From contig NZ_BEWB01000012.1 of assembly GCF_003112555.1 (NCBI RefSeq), positions 186,001 to 250,000 on the forward strand: DNA of 64,000 nt, written 5' to 3'. The notes beneath the pieces are model-generated. The model had not been told where the DNA came from. It worked only from the letters and a program-made list of their open reading frames with translations, and ran no database searches. The DNA is from Streptomyces coelicoflavus (lineage in GTDB: Bacteria > Actinomycetota > Actinomycetes > Streptomycetales > Streptomycetaceae). This document shows positions 23,704 to 34,851 of the stretch, piece after piece. Made by a program: the position numbers and the translations under genes. The stretch's first letter is position 1. Each line of letters starts with the position of its first letter.

Positions 23704-24402
23704 CTATCCAGGCCCGACGCCGATGTGCACGACGTCCGGAACGCCCCGGGCAACGGGGATCTCTTCGGTACGCACCTGCTGGAAACCGGCATTACGCAAG
23801 GTTTCTTCGAATTCCGGAGAGGGCTGCGCGGACCAGACGGCGAGCACCCCGCCGGGCCTCAACAGCCGCGCGCAGCCCGCCAGTCCGGAGGGCGCGTACA
23901 GCCCGTCGTTGCCCTCGGTGACGGTCCAGCCGGGGCCGTTGTCGATGTCGAGGCAGAGGGCGTCGTACGTGTCGGATGTCTCATTGACGTACGCGACCAG
24001 GTCCGCCTCGACGATCTCCGCGCGCGGATCGGCCAGCGCGTCGGCGGAGAGCGCCGCCAGCGGCCCGGTGCGGTGCCAGTCGATGATGGCGGGCTCGCGT
24101 TCGACGACCGCGATCCGGCCCCAGCGGGGATCGGCGGCCGCGTGGACGAGGGAGAAGCCGACACCGAGGCCGCCGACGAGCAGGTGCGGCGCGGTGCGTC
24201 CGCCGGAGGCGGCGAGCGCGTCGGCCGCCGCGTCGACCAGGCGCCGCTCCGAACGGCCGTCGGAGGTGTCCATCAGGAAGCAGCCGTTCGCGATGATCTG
24301 GAGCAACGTCCCGTGCCGGCGCAGGACCACCTCGCCGTACGGACCCTCGCGGCGGTCCAGCACCTCGGGGGCGTCGGAAGAGTCGTGGGTAGTGAGGGGC
24401 AT
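23704..24402 (-). CDS. Spermidine synthase-like methyltransferase-fold protein
   Basis: A 232-residue protein of the spermidine-synthase superfamily. It has the N-terminal strand region (GPYGEVVLRRHGTLLQIIANG), a Rossmann SAM-binding core (APHLLVGGLGVGFSLVHAAAD, then RIAVVEREPAIIDWHR) and an acidic substrate-side motif (YDALCLDIDNGPGWTVTEGN). True aminopropyltransferases carry a GGGDG-type loop and a catalytic Asp-rich motif; here the loop is GGLGVG and the protein is short. It may therefore be a spermidine-synthase-like protein of other specificity. It is divergent from lon. Confidence 0.75.
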   Translation of the reverse strand: MPLTTHDSSDAPEVLDRREGPYGEVVLRRHGTLLQIIANGCFLMDTSDGRSERRLVDAAADALAASGGRTAPHLLVGGLGVGFSLVHAAADPRWGRIAVVEREPAIIDWHRTGPLAALSADALADPRAEIVEADLVAYVNETSDTYDALCLDIDNGPGWTVTEGNDGLYAPSGLAGCARLLRPGGVLAVWSAQPSPEFEETLRNAGFQQVRTEEIPVARGVPDVVHIGVGPG

Positions 24403-24490
24403 CGGCCCATCCTGGCACCCGTCCCGGCGAAGGAATGCGGGCCGGTGCGGCGGTGCTGTCCCGAGAGACCGGAACCGCCCCGTGGCGCTT

Positions 24491-24507
24491 GATCGCTCAC
24501 AGCGAAC
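24491..24507. promoter_or_regulatory. ClgR-type operator of lon
   Basis: GATCGC-TCACA-GCGAAC closely matches the ClgR site GTTCGC-N5-GCGAAC, with one mismatch in the left arm. ClgR is known to activate clp genes and lon in Streptomyces. The site lies about 75 bp upstream of the lon start, ahead of the HspR-type box, as expected for an activator. Confidence 0.7.
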
Positions 24508-24540
24508 AACCCTTGGGGAACAATCCGGGACTCCCTTTCA

Positions 24541-24559
24541 TTGAGTCGATGTAACTCAA
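24541..24559. promoter_or_regulatory. HspR operator (HAIR element) of lon
   Basis: TTGAGT-CGATGTA-ACTCAA is a perfect 6-7-6 inverted repeat matching the HAIR consensus CTTGAGT-N7-ACTCAAG except for its outermost bases. HspR repression of lon is established in Streptomyces. It sits 22 bp before the start codon, consistent with blocking RNA polymerase. Confidence 0.85.
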
Positions 24560-24581
24560 CTTGACTGCCGAAGGGGAGATC

Positions 24582-27005
<2,424 letters not shown>

Positions 27006-27030
27006 CGACGTGGCCGGGTGAGTGAAGGGG

Positions 27031-27060
27031 AAGGCCCGGACTCCGCGGAGTCCGGGCCTT
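27031..27060. terminator. Bidirectional terminator, perfect 30-bp palindrome
   Basis: A perfect inverted repeat of 15 + 15 bp with no fixed loop (centre CCG/CGG at 27045/27046), lying between convergent lon and the lysozyme gene. The stem ends in AAGG...CCTT, giving short A/T flanks on both strands. Confidence 0.92.
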
Positions 27061-27080
27061 CGCACGTACCGGCGGGGCCG

Positions 27081-27908
27081 TCAGCCGTTGGCGAGTGCCT
27101 GGACGCGGTCCAGTGCGCCGTTGAACTTGTTGTGGTCGCCGACCGTCGGACCGGACGACGTGTACTGCCACATCGTGTAGTAGCCCCAGCCGGCCGGCAG
27201 CGTGCCCACGGTCGAGGCGTACCGCGCGACCCACAGCGGGTTGTTCGCCGCGAAACCGCCGTAGTTGCCGGTGCACTGGGTCCACCAGCTGGTGGCCGTG
27301 TAGATCACGGCGTCCCGGCCGGTACGGGCCTTGTAGGTGTTCAGGAAGTCGCGGATCCAGGAGACCATCCCGCTTTGCGACTTGCCGTAGCAGGTGGCGC
27401 CGTAGGGGTTCCACTCGATGTCGAGCGCGCCCGGCAGCGTCTTGCCGTCCCTGGACCAGCCGCCGCCGTGGTCGACGAAGTAGTTGGCCTGGGTGGCGCC
27501 GCTCGTCGTGTCCGGGGTGGCGAAGTGGTACGCGCCGCGGATCATGCCGACGTTGTAGGAGCCGTTGTACTGCTGGGCGAAGTAGGGGTTGGTGTAGTAC
27601 GTCCCCTCGGTGGCCTTGGCGTAGGCCCACTTGACTCCGCTGTTCCACAGGGTCGACCAGGCCACGTTGCCCTGGTGGCTGGAGACGTCGACGCCCTCGG
27701 TCTGGGCCGCGCGGCCCGGGACGGGGGTGCCGTGTTCGCCGTCGTGGGCCGCGACGCCCATGCCCATGTGGGCGGAGCCGCGCGGGGGGACGTCGGCGGA
27801 GGTCGACGCGTCGGCGGGAAGGGTGAACACGAGGGAGAACGCGGCGAGCAGGATCCCGGTGACGGCGAATCGCCGTCCGCGGGCCGATCCGGGTCTGTGC
27901 ACGAGCAT
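27081..27908 (-). CDS. Secreted GH25 lysozyme (N,O-muramidase)
   Basis: A 275-residue protein with an N-terminal signal peptide (RRFAVTGILLAAFSLVFTLPADAS) and a single glycoside hydrolase family 25 domain. Visible signatures are GVDVSSHQGNVAW with the first catalytic Asp, VKWAYAKATEGTYYTN, YHFATPD, and the DxE pair in GALDIEWNPYG. It ends with the family's MWQYTSSG strand. Cleaves the glycan backbone of peptidoglycan; likely used in wall remodelling or against other bacteria. No wall-binding domain follows the catalytic domain. Divergent from the MarR gene across 248 bp in which I see no other gene. Confidence 0.93.
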   Translation of the reverse strand: MLVHRPGSARGRRFAVTGILLAAFSLVFTLPADASTSADVPPRGSAHMGMGVAAHDGEHGTPVPGRAAQTEGVDVSSHQGNVAWSTLWNSGVKWAYAKATEGTYYTNPYFAQQYNGSYNVGMIRGAYHFATPDTTSGATQANYFVDHGGGWSRDGKTLPGALDIEWNPYGATCYGKSQSGMVSWIRDFLNTYKARTGRDAVIYTATSWWTQCTGNYGGFAANNPLWVARYASTVGTLPAGWGYYTMWQYTSSGPTVGDHNKFNGALDRVQALANG

Positions 27909-28156
27909 GACGTGCCCTCCGATGGCTCGGTGGTGCTCGGTGGGGGATGCGCGAGTGGGGAGGACCTGTGGACGACATAGATGGCGTGCGCATGCCAGCC
28001 GGGGGTCCGGTAAAGACGCTACGCACGTAGAACGGGGGTGGGAAGAGGCACCGGAAGCCGCCGTTGGTCTAAGCCTGCGAAATACTTGGCGAGCTGCGGT
28101 GATGGCGGCCGGTGGCGGAAACTTTCAGGACCGGAAAAATCGAGGCAGGGGCTGAC

Positions 28157-28651
28157 GTGCACGAAGACGGGAACGGCGGCGGTCGCGGGAGTGAATCCCA
28201 CCCGTCCGGCAGTGGTGTGAACCAGCCCGAGTTCCTCGCCCTGGAGCGGGAGATGACGGTGCTGCTGCGGCGGGCCCGGGCCAACCAGGGCGAGATGGCC
28301 CGGGAGGTCCACCCCGACCTCGAGTCGTCGGCGTACGGCCTGCTGGTCCGGCTCGGCGAGTGCGGCGGCCAGCGCGCCACCGAACTCGCCGCCTTCATCG
28401 GCGTCGGCAAGGCCACCATGTCCCGCCAGCTGCGCGCCCTGGAGGAACTCGGGCTCGTCGCCCGCGAGCCCGACCCCGCCGACGGCCGGGCCTGGCTGGT
28501 CACCCTCACGGCCGAGGGGCAGGAACGCGTCGGCCGGGTCCGGGACGCCCGCCGCGCCCGGTACGCCCGCCGGCTCGCCGACTGGAATCCGCGCGAGGTG
28601 TCCGAACTGGCCCGGCTGCTGCACGAACTCAACCGGGGGATGGAGAAGTAG
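28157..28651 (+). CDS. MarR-family transcriptional regulator
   Basis: About 164 residues with a MarR winged helix: LALEREMTVLLRRARANQ, SAYGLLVRLGECGGQRATELA, recognition helix VGKATMSRQLRALEELGLV and wing EPDPADGRAWLVTLTAEGQ. The first ~25 residues are Gly/Ser/His-rich and probably disordered. The start is chosen as GTG at 28157, with AGGCAGGGG shortly upstream; the frame is open to an earlier GTG at 28112 without a ribosome site. Ligand unknown. It might regulate the divergent lysozyme gene. Confidence 0.85.
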   Translation: MHEDGNGGGRGSESHPSGSGVNQPEFLALEREMTVLLRRARANQGEMAREVHPDLESSAYGLLVRLGECGGQRATELAAFIGVGKATMSRQLRALEELGLVAREPDPADGRAWLVTLTAEGQERVGRVRDARRARYARRLADWNPREVSELARLLHELNRGMEK

Positions 28652-28698
28652 CGCCGGGCACCGCCCCTTTCACCGCCCCCGTACCGCGACCCGGCGTG

Positions 28699-29490
28699 TC
28701 ACAGCTCGGCGTAGACCACGGTCGCGTCGTCGTGCGTCTTGCTGCGGCCCAGGAACGCCCGCTCGCCCGCCGCGTCCAGGAGTTCCAGCTCCCGCACCCG
28801 GTCCACCAGCGCCCGCGCACCCTGCTTGCGCACCAGCGCCAGGCACTCCGTCCAGTCGCCCTCACCGAACTTCTCCACCCAGCGCGCGGCTCCGTCCGTC
28901 AGCGCCGCCACCGTCCGCACCTCCTCGCGCGGCAGCGTGCCCGTCACCGCCCGCGCCGCCACCCCGGGGTCGGCCGCGGCCGTGAAGAAGCCGCCCTCCT
29001 TGTTGCGCAGGGTGGCGTCGACCATCGCGTCGGTGGCGAGGGCCGAGCGGGGCAGCCGGGACAGCCGGTCGTCCAGGACGGGCGTGAGGGTGCCGTCGGG
29101 GGCCTCCAGGAGCAGCGCCGAGTCGGACAGGACCAGGTACTCGACCGCGGCCGGGGACCAGCGGGCGAGGACCACGGTTGCCTGCGGGGTGCGCGGGTGA
29201 GAAAGGTCACAGGTTTCCACGTGGGCTCCCGCGGTACGAGCGATGGCGCGGGACAGGGCCTCGGCGAGGGGGAGATCCGGGAGTGAAACGGTCAGTTCGG
29301 TCAGCGCCCCACCGAGGCGCGCCGTGAACCAGGGCACCGAATGCAGACAACCCGTCGCGGTCCGTGGCGGTGTCACACCGTCAAGGACGACGAGTGAACC
29401 GCCCCGTCCGGAGGCCGGTAGTCCGACGCTCGCGAAGTCCTCGTTGGGCTGGTCGGCGAGGCCTGGTTCCGAGACGAGTTCCGTACGCAT
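28699..29490 (-). CDS. PP2C-like protein phosphatase-fold protein
   Basis: A 263-residue protein. The features are PP2C-like: N-terminal PNEDFASVGLP (the metal Asp region), LVVLDGVTPP, a strand VEYLVLSDSALLLE, and TVAALTDGAARWVEKFG with an Asp where PP2C has its second metal site, then HDDATVVYAEL at the end. It is shorter and more divergent than classic Ser/Thr phosphatases, but keeps the D-G and D-D pairs needed for metals. Substrate unknown; cytosolic. The ATG at 29490 is favoured over an upstream in-frame codon at 29538. Confidence 0.72.
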   Translation of the reverse strand: MRTELVSEPGLADQPNEDFASVGLPASGRGGSLVVLDGVTPPRTATGCLHSVPWFTARLGGALTELTVSLPDLPLAEALSRAIARTAGAHVETCDLSHPRTPQATVVLARWSPAAVEYLVLSDSALLLEAPDGTLTPVLDDRLSRLPRSALATDAMVDATLRNKEGGFFTAAADPGVAARAVTGTLPREEVRTVAALTDGAARWVEKFGEGDWTECLALVRKQGARALVDRVRELELLDAAGERAFLGRSKTHDDATVVYAEL

Positions 29491-29943
29491 CCGGCCAGTC
29501 TGCACGAGCCCTTCACAGCGTCCGCAAAAGGCCGGCACCTTCCCCGGATTCTTCCCGAACCGACGCGGCGACGCAGGTCAGGCGCCGGATTTGGGCTGGA
29601 ATTCCAACCTCCGGCGGCACGTGGCGGCACATAGTGCCACCGCCCGTCGCAGACGTCCAACCGGCTCGCCGGACAACCGTGCGGCACGAGCCAGGGGAAC
29701 TTGCTCCTCAACTCCCCTCCGGGGTTCACTCCTTCGGGTGGCGGGTCGGATGATGCGCGCTCACCGCCCACCGGCACTGGGAGGGTCGGGAACCGGTGGG
29801 GGGCCTGCCCCGCTCACGCGGTCTCCCCGCCCGACGCGCTGCCGGCGGCCGGGGGACGGCCCAGCGTCCGGCGGAGGGTGCACGCGCCCCCGACCGGCCA
29901 GTTGACGGAGCGCCACCCGGGCCCACGGGTACACGAGTCAGGA
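29491..29943. other. Divergent intergenic region before the conservon
   Basis: A 453-bp gap between the PP2C-like gene (leftward) and cvnA (rightward). A reading frame continuous with cvnA crosses its right part but shows no domain content. Between 29611 and 29645 there is a direct/inverted arrangement of GGCGGCAC (GGCGGCACGTGGCGGCAC, then TGCCACCGCC), a possible regulator-binding site. No RNA gene is evident. Confidence 0.5.
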
Positions 29944-32900
29944 ATGCGAGCACCGGTGCAGAAGACGCGGCCTCGTCGCACAGGCAAGCAGACGGCCCCC
30001 GCGGGGAGCGCGGAGCAGATCCCCGGCACCCCCGGAACCTCCACCCCTCCGCAGCCGGAGACACCCGTCGGCAAGGGCCGTCCCACCCACGTACGCAACC
30101 GGCTGATCGTCGCCGTGGCGGTCGTGGCAGCCGCCGTCGCCGGGGCCGGAGCGCCGTCGGTCGTGGACGCCTCCGGCCAACTGAACGACTCCCAGGAACT
30201 GGTGACGCTCGCCGAGCAGACCCAGGGCGCGCTGACCCTCGCCCACTCCCTGGCCGACGAGCGCGACGAGGTCACCCCGTACATCGCGGCCGGCCGGCCC
30301 AAGTCCAAGGCGCCCTCCGAACAGCGCAGCGCCCGCGTCGACCGACAGGTCGAGGAACTGCGCGCCGACCCGGACACGCCCGCCTCCCTGCGCGAGGACC
30401 TCGACGCCGTCGCCGCGCTGCGCCGGGCCGCGCTCACCGGCAAGAGCACCGCCCTCGAGGCCCACGAGGCGTACTCCGAGGCGATCACCGAACTCCACGC
30501 CCTGGCCGAGCGGCTGGGCGAGCAGATGCCGCCCCGCGCGGGCGCCGGCGCGTACGCCCTCGCCGAGCTGGACACCGCCGTACAGCAGGCCGCCGCCACC
30601 CGCGGTCTGCTGCTCGCGGCCCTCAACGTGCCCAGCACCACCCAGACCGTCATCGACCCGATCACCGGCCTGCCGACCGAGACGACCACCACCTCGGACG
30701 CCGACGCCGAGCAGCGCGACGCGCTCTCCGCCGCCGCCCAGCAGGCCCGGGTCCGCTCCGACGCCGCCCTCGCCGACTTCCGCGACGGCGCCCCCAAGGA
30801 GGCACGGAGCAGCTTCGACGCCACGGTCGCCGGACCCGACGTCAACTCCGCCGAGAAGTACCTCGCCGGTCTCACCGACGAGCCGACGCTCTCCGACGGC
30901 GACCTCCGCACCAGCACCAAGAAGCTGAGCGCCGCGCTCTCCGCCCGCGTCGACGCGATGCGCGGCGCCGAGTCCGCCCTGTACGAGAAGCGCGTCAAGT
31001 CCCTGGAGCAGCTGCGCGACGACGACGTCACCGCGCTGGAGATCCGGATCGCCGTCCTCGGCGCCCTGATCCTGCTCACGATCGGCATCGCCACCGCCCT
31101 GGCCCGCACCCTCACCCGCCCGCTGTCGGTGCTGCGCCGCGGCTCGGCCCGGCTGGCCGGCGCGGAGGACCCGACGGCCGAGGGCCCGGTCGCCTTCACC
31201 GGCCGCAACGACGAGTTCGCGCAGGTCGTCCGCTCCGTCAACGCCCTGCACACGCACGCCGCCACGCTCGCCGAGCGGGTCGCCACGCTCGAGTCCGACC
31301 GCAAGCACCTCGTCGGCCAGCGGCAGAAGATGGCCGACGCCCGCGAGGGGCTGCGCACCGAACTCGCCAAGTCCGCCGCCCAGCTGGAGGTGGTGCGCAA
31401 GAGCATCGGCTCCACCTTCGTCAACCTCGCGCTGCGCACCCTCGGCCTGGTCGAGCGGCAACTCGCCGTCATCGAGAGCCTGGAGGAGCGCGAGCAGGAC
31501 CCGGACCGCCTCGCCACCCTGTTCAAGCTCGACCACTTCGCCACGGTGATGCGCCGGCACAGCGAGAACCTCCTCGTCCTCGCCGGCACCGAGCACGTCC
31601 AGCACAGCGCCTCGCCGGTGCCGCTGGTCGACGTGGTCCGCGCCGCGGTCAGCGAGATCGAGCGGTACGAGCGGGTGCGCATCGCCGCGCTGCCGCCGCA
31701 CGCCCACGTGGCCGGCTTCGCCGCCGACGACCTCTCCCACCTGCTGGCCGAACTGCTGGAGAACGCCACCTCCTTCTCGCCGCCGGACCTGCCCGTCGAG
31801 GTCTCCGGCTGGCTCCTGGAGAACGGCGAGGTGATGCTCTCCGTCCAGGACGAGGGCATCGGCATGGACACCGAACGCCTCCAGCGGCTCAACGCCCGCC
31901 TCACCGACTTCGACCCGGAGGCGCCGTTCGACCAGGAGGGCGAGGACGGTCTCGGGCTCGGCCTCTACGTCGTCGCCCGGCTCGCCCACCGGCACGGGGC
32001 GCGGGTACGGCTGCGGGAGCAGAAGCAGGGCGGCGTCGCGGCCGTCGTCGTGCTCCCGAGCCCCCTGCTCGCGGCGGCCCCGCCGGCCGCGCTGGCCCCG
32101 ACCGTGCCGGTGTCCGACGGCACCGGCTCCTTCTCCCTGCCCGGCGCCGACGCGGAGGCCAACTCCAACGTCCTGCACGGGCGGGCGGAGAAGGCCGAGC
32201 GGGCGGAGCCGCACGCCGGGACGGAAGCCGGCCCGGCCCCGGAGCCCGGCACCGACCCGCTGGTCGCCTCGGCGGAGGAAGCCGTCCGCCGGGCCGAGGC
32301 GGACGCGGACGCGCCCTCGGGCGCGTCGGACCCGGACGCTGCCGTGTCCTCGGTCGCATCGGCCCCGGACGCTGCCGTGTCCCCCGGCGCGTCGGGCCCC
32401 GCCGCGGAGGTGGCCGAGGCACCGGAGACGGCGTCGCCCGAAACCCCGAGCCGGGAGATCGCCGGCCCGGACACCGCGGGCCGGGAGAGCCACGCCCGCG
32501 AGACCCCGGACCCGGAGCCCGCGCGCGCCGGGACGCCGGAGGGCACGGGCACCGCCCGCCCGACGGCCCCCGGCGACTCCCACGACCCCGCCGCGGACCG
32601 GCACGCGGCACCGGCGGACGGGCCCGCCCCGGAGCAGCCCGGCCAGGACGCAACGGCCCCCGGCGACGGCGCCGCCCCCGGCAGCGACCTCCCCGACGAC
32701 GCCACGATGGCCCTCTTCCTCCCGGCCCTGGCGGACCCGGAGACCCGGACCGAGCCCGTCACCGACCCGTACGCCATCGGCCCCGACGCCCACGACCGCA
32801 CGCCGGACGAGGGCGCGGCCCGTACGCCGGACGCGACGGACGTACCGGATGCACCGGATACGACGGACGCACCGGACGCGCCGGTCGTTCCCGACGCGGT

Positions 32901-33222
32901 GGCCGACCCGGAACCGACCCGCGCCGACGACCCCGCACCGGACCGGGCCGAAGCGCCCGAACCGGTCACCGACAAGGGGCTGCCCAAGCGGACCCCGAAG
33001 CTCACCACCCCCGCCGCGGTGCCGCGCCCGCGCACCTCGGGTTCCGTCGACGCCGACGCGCTCCGCCGGCGCCTGGGCGGATTCCGCCGCGGGGCGGAGG
33101 CCGGCCGCCGGGACGTCGAGGCGGAGATCGCCGACGGCACCGGACGCAACCGGCTGCCGGACGCCGCGGCGGACACAACCGAAGAAGCCACGGGGGGCAC
33201 TGTCGAGGAGGCAAGCAGTTGA
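29944..33222 (+). CDS. cvnA: Conservon sensor kinase-like protein CvnA with nitrate/nitrite-sensing domain
   Basis: About 1,092 residues. A basic N-terminus leads to a first membrane helix (NRLIVAVAVVAAAVAGAGAPSV), an extracellular NIT-type domain (~70-370), a second helix (IAVLGALILLTIGIATALA) and a HAMP segment. A kinase-like region follows with the phospho-acceptor-like box (VMRRHSENLLVLAG), N-box LAELLENATSFSPP and G-boxes GEDGLGLGLYVVARLA. The last ~370 residues are Pro/Ala/Asp/Glu-rich, repetitive and disordered. In conservons CvnA relays to the CvnB/C/D proteins, all encoded next. The start is uncertain (ATG 29944 or GTG 29956). It overlaps cvnB by TTGA. Confidence 0.88.
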   Translation: MRAPVQKTRPRRTGKQTAPAGSAEQIPGTPGTSTPPQPETPVGKGRPTHVRNRLIVAVAVVAAAVAGAGAPSVVDASGQLNDSQELVTLAEQTQGALTLAHSLADERDEVTPYIAAGRPKSKAPSEQRSARVDRQVEELRADPDTPASLREDLDAVAALRRAALTGKSTALEAHEAYSEAITELHALAERLGEQMPPRAGAGAYALAELDTAVQQAAATRGLLLAALNVPSTTQTVIDPITGLPTETTTTSDADAEQRDALSAAAQQARVRSDAALADFRDGAPKEARSSFDATVAGPDVNSAEKYLAGLTDEPTLSDGDLRTSTKKLSAALSARVDAMRGAESALYEKRVKSLEQLRDDDVTALEIRIAVLGALILLTIGIATALARTLTRPLSVLRRGSARLAGAEDPTAEGPVAFTGRNDEFAQVVRSVNALHTHAATLAERVATLESDRKHLVGQRQKMADAREGLRTELAKSAAQLEVVRKSIGSTFVNLALRTLGLVERQLAVIESLEEREQDPDRLATLFKLDHFATVMRRHSENLLVLAGTEHVQHSASPVPLVDVVRAAVSEIERYERVRIAALPPHAHVAGFAADDLSHLLAELLENATSFSPPDLPVEVSGWLLENGEVMLSVQDEGIGMDTERLQRLNARLTDFDPEAPFDQEGEDGLGLGLYVVARLAHRHGARVRLREQKQGGVAAVVVLPSPLLAAAPPAALAPTVPVSDGTGSFSLPGADAEANSNVLHGRAEKAERAEPHAGTEAGPAPEPGTDPLVASAEEAVRRAEADADAPSGASDPDAAVSSVASAPDAAVSPGASGPAAEVAEAPETASPETPSREIAGPDTAGRESHARETPDPEPARAGTPEGTGTARPTAPGDSHDPAADRHAAPADGPAPEQPGQDATAPGDGAAPGSDLPDDATMALFLPALADPETRTEPVTDPYAIGPDAHDRTPDEGAARTPDATDVPDAPDTTDAPDAPVVPDAVADPEPTRADDPAPDRAEAPEPVTDKGLPKRTPKLTTPAAVPRPRTSGSVDADALRRRLGGFRRGAEAGRRDVEAEIADGTGRNRLPDAAADTTEEATGGTVEEASS

Positions 33223-33722
33223 CCGCGCCCAGTACCTTCGGACTGAGCAGTGAAGCCCGCAATCTCCACTGGCTGCTGACCAACCTCGTCGAGGAGGTGC
33301 CCGGCATCCGGTCGGTCGCCGTGGTCTCCTCCGACGGGCTCCTGCTCCTGTCCTCCGACCCCGGTCGCAACGAAGAGGCCCGGCAGGTCCGCGAGACACC
33401 CCGGGCGGGCCCGCGCGGCTCCGCCGCCGACCTCGCCACCGTCGTCTCCGGCGTGGGCAGCCTGACCGTCGGCGCCGCCCGGCTGATGGACTTCGGCACG
33501 GTCAAGCACACGATGGTCGCCATGGACGAGGGCAGCCTGTTCGTCATGTCGATCAGCGACGGCTCGCTGCTCGGCGTGCACGGCTCCGCGGAGTGCGACA
33601 TGAGCGTCGTGGCGTACCACATGGCGCTCTTCGTCGGCCGCGCCGGCCACGTCCTGACCCCCGAACTCCGCACCGAGTTGCGGCAGTCCCTGGAGTCCGA
33701 GCCCACGGGGAGCACCCGATGA
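33219..33722 (+). CDS. cvnB: Roadblock/LC7 protein CvnB
   Basis: A 167-residue roadblock/LC7 protein (NLHWLLTNLVEEVPGIRSVAVVSSDGLLLLSS...). The start is TTG at 33219, overlapping the cvnA stop (TTGA), with GAGGAGG seven bases upstream; no suitable ATG exists. Roadblock proteins regulate small GTPases, here the Ras-like CvnD. The region between the first strands contains an insert (RNEEARQVRETPRAGPRGSAA). The gene ends overlapping cvnC by ATGA. Confidence 0.9.
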   Translation: MTAPSTFGLSSEARNLHWLLTNLVEEVPGIRSVAVVSSDGLLLLSSDPGRNEEARQVRETPRAGPRGSAADLATVVSGVGSLTVGAARLMDFGTVKHTMVAMDEGSLFVMSISDGSLLGVHGSAECDMSVVAYHMALFVGRAGHVLTPELRTELRQSLESEPTGSTR

Positions 33723-34171
33723 GCAGCAGTCCCGGAAAACCCGGAAAGAACGGCCGGGGCAACCTCCCGGTGCGCGGCGCCGACCGCAAACCGGCGCGCG
33801 TCCGCCCCTACTCGCTCACCGGCGGCCGGACCCGCTTCGGCCACGTCCTGCTCGTCGAGACGTTCGTCGGCGCCACCGCGGGAACCGCCGCGCTCGAGGC
33901 CGCCGAGGAGCGCAGGGAACTGACGAACGGCGGCCTGACCTCCCGGGTGATGCCGGAGATGCGGGCCATCGTCGAACTGTGCCGCCGTATGCGTACGGTG
34001 GCCGAGATCGCCGCGCTGCTGAAGATGCCGCTCGGCGTGGTCCGCGTCCTCATCAGCGACCTGGCGGACCAGGGAAAGATCCGTGTGTACGGCACCGGGA
34101 CCGGCCACGGCACGGGCCGCCCGGACCGCGCTCTGCTCGAAAGGGTGCTCAGTGGACTCCGTCGTCTCTGA
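33719..34171 (+). CDS. cvnC: DUF742 protein CvnC
   Basis: A 150-residue DUF742 protein. The signature RVRPYSLTGGRTRFGHVLLVET is followed by a winged-helix-like C-terminal half (IVELCRRMRTVAEIAALLKMPLGVVRVLISDLADQGKIRV). The ATG at 33719 overlaps the cvnB stop, and its 3' end overlaps cvnD by 20 bp. In conservons it binds the membrane-associated complex of CvnA, B and D. Confidence 0.92.
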   Translation: MSSSPGKPGKNGRGNLPVRGADRKPARVRPYSLTGGRTRFGHVLLVETFVGATAGTAALEAAEERRELTNGGLTSRVMPEMRAIVELCRRMRTVAEIAALLKMPLGVVRVLISDLADQGKIRVYGTGTGHGTGRPDRALLERVLSGLRRL

Positions 34172-34793
34172 CGCCGCCGCGTTCGGCGTCCCCCCGCTCG
34201 TCGACACCGACGGGCCCGTGCAGCCCTGGCAGACGGATCCCACCCGCGCGCCGGTCGCCACGAAGATCGTCGTCGCGGGAGGGTTCGGCGTGGGCAAGAC
34301 CACGCTGGTCACCGCCGTCTCGGAGATCACGCCCCTCCAGACCGAGGCGCTGATGACCGAGGCGAGCGAGGAGACCGACGACCTCACCGCCACGCCGGGC
34401 AAGCTCACCACCACCGTGGCCATGGACTTCGGCCGTCTCACGCTCGACGACGACCTGGTGCTCTACCTGTTCGGCACCCCGGGCCAGCAGCGGTTCTGGT
34501 TCATGTGGGACGACCTGGTGCGCGGCGCGATCGGCGCCGTCGTCCTCGCCGACACCCGGCGCCTGAAGGACTGCTGGCCGGCGCTCGACTACTTCGAGAG
34601 CTGCGGACTGCCGTACGTCGTCGCGGTCAACCACTTCGACGGCAGCGAGGTGTTCGAGGCGGAGGACGTGCGGGAGGCGTTGACGATCCCGGCGCACATA
34701 CCTGTCATGATCATGGATGCGCGCCGTCGGATCTCGGCCATCGAGACCCTTCTGTCCCTCGTGGGCCACGCGCTCGACGAAACACCCGAGTAG
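34152..34793 (+). CDS. cvnD: Ras-like GTPase CvnD
   Basis: A 213-residue small GTPase. P-loop GGFGVGKTT, switch region with TEASEETDDLTATPGKLTTTVAMDFG, DxxG-like region DLVLYLFGTPGQQRFWF, and the base-recognition Asn-His-x-Asp analogue VAVNHFDG. The Gln-Gln in TPGQQ is typical of MglA/CvnD proteins. The start is GTG at 34152, inside the end of cvnC, preceded by GAAAGGG. CvnB is the expected regulatory partner. Confidence 0.92.
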   Translation: MDSVVSDAAAFGVPPLVDTDGPVQPWQTDPTRAPVATKIVVAGGFGVGKTTLVTAVSEITPLQTEALMTEASEETDDLTATPGKLTTTVAMDFGRLTLDDDLVLYLFGTPGQQRFWFMWDDLVRGAIGAVVLADTRRLKDCWPALDYFESCGLPYVVAVNHFDGSEVFEAEDVREALTIPAHIPVMIMDARRRISAIETLLSLVGHALDETPE

Positions 34794-34800
34794 ACGAACT

Positions 34801-34837
34801 CTCGACCAGACGCCCTCGACCAGACGCCCTCGACCAG
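34801..34837. repeat. 14-bp tandem repeat before the flavin monooxygenase gene
   Basis: Two perfect copies of CTCGACCAGACGCC (34801-34814, 34815-34828) and a third, diverging copy that ends in the AGGAG ribosome-binding site of the next gene. Slippage here could shift the distance between cvnD and the monooxygenase start region. Confidence 0.85.
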
Positions 34838-34851
34838 GAGACGGAAACCGC

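Noticed and set aside
29796..33722. A 1,308-codon frame running through cvnA into cvnB
   Set aside because: Only the last 167 codons (from TTG 33219) show a domain (roadblock). The rest is an Arg/Pro-rich shadow of cvnA.
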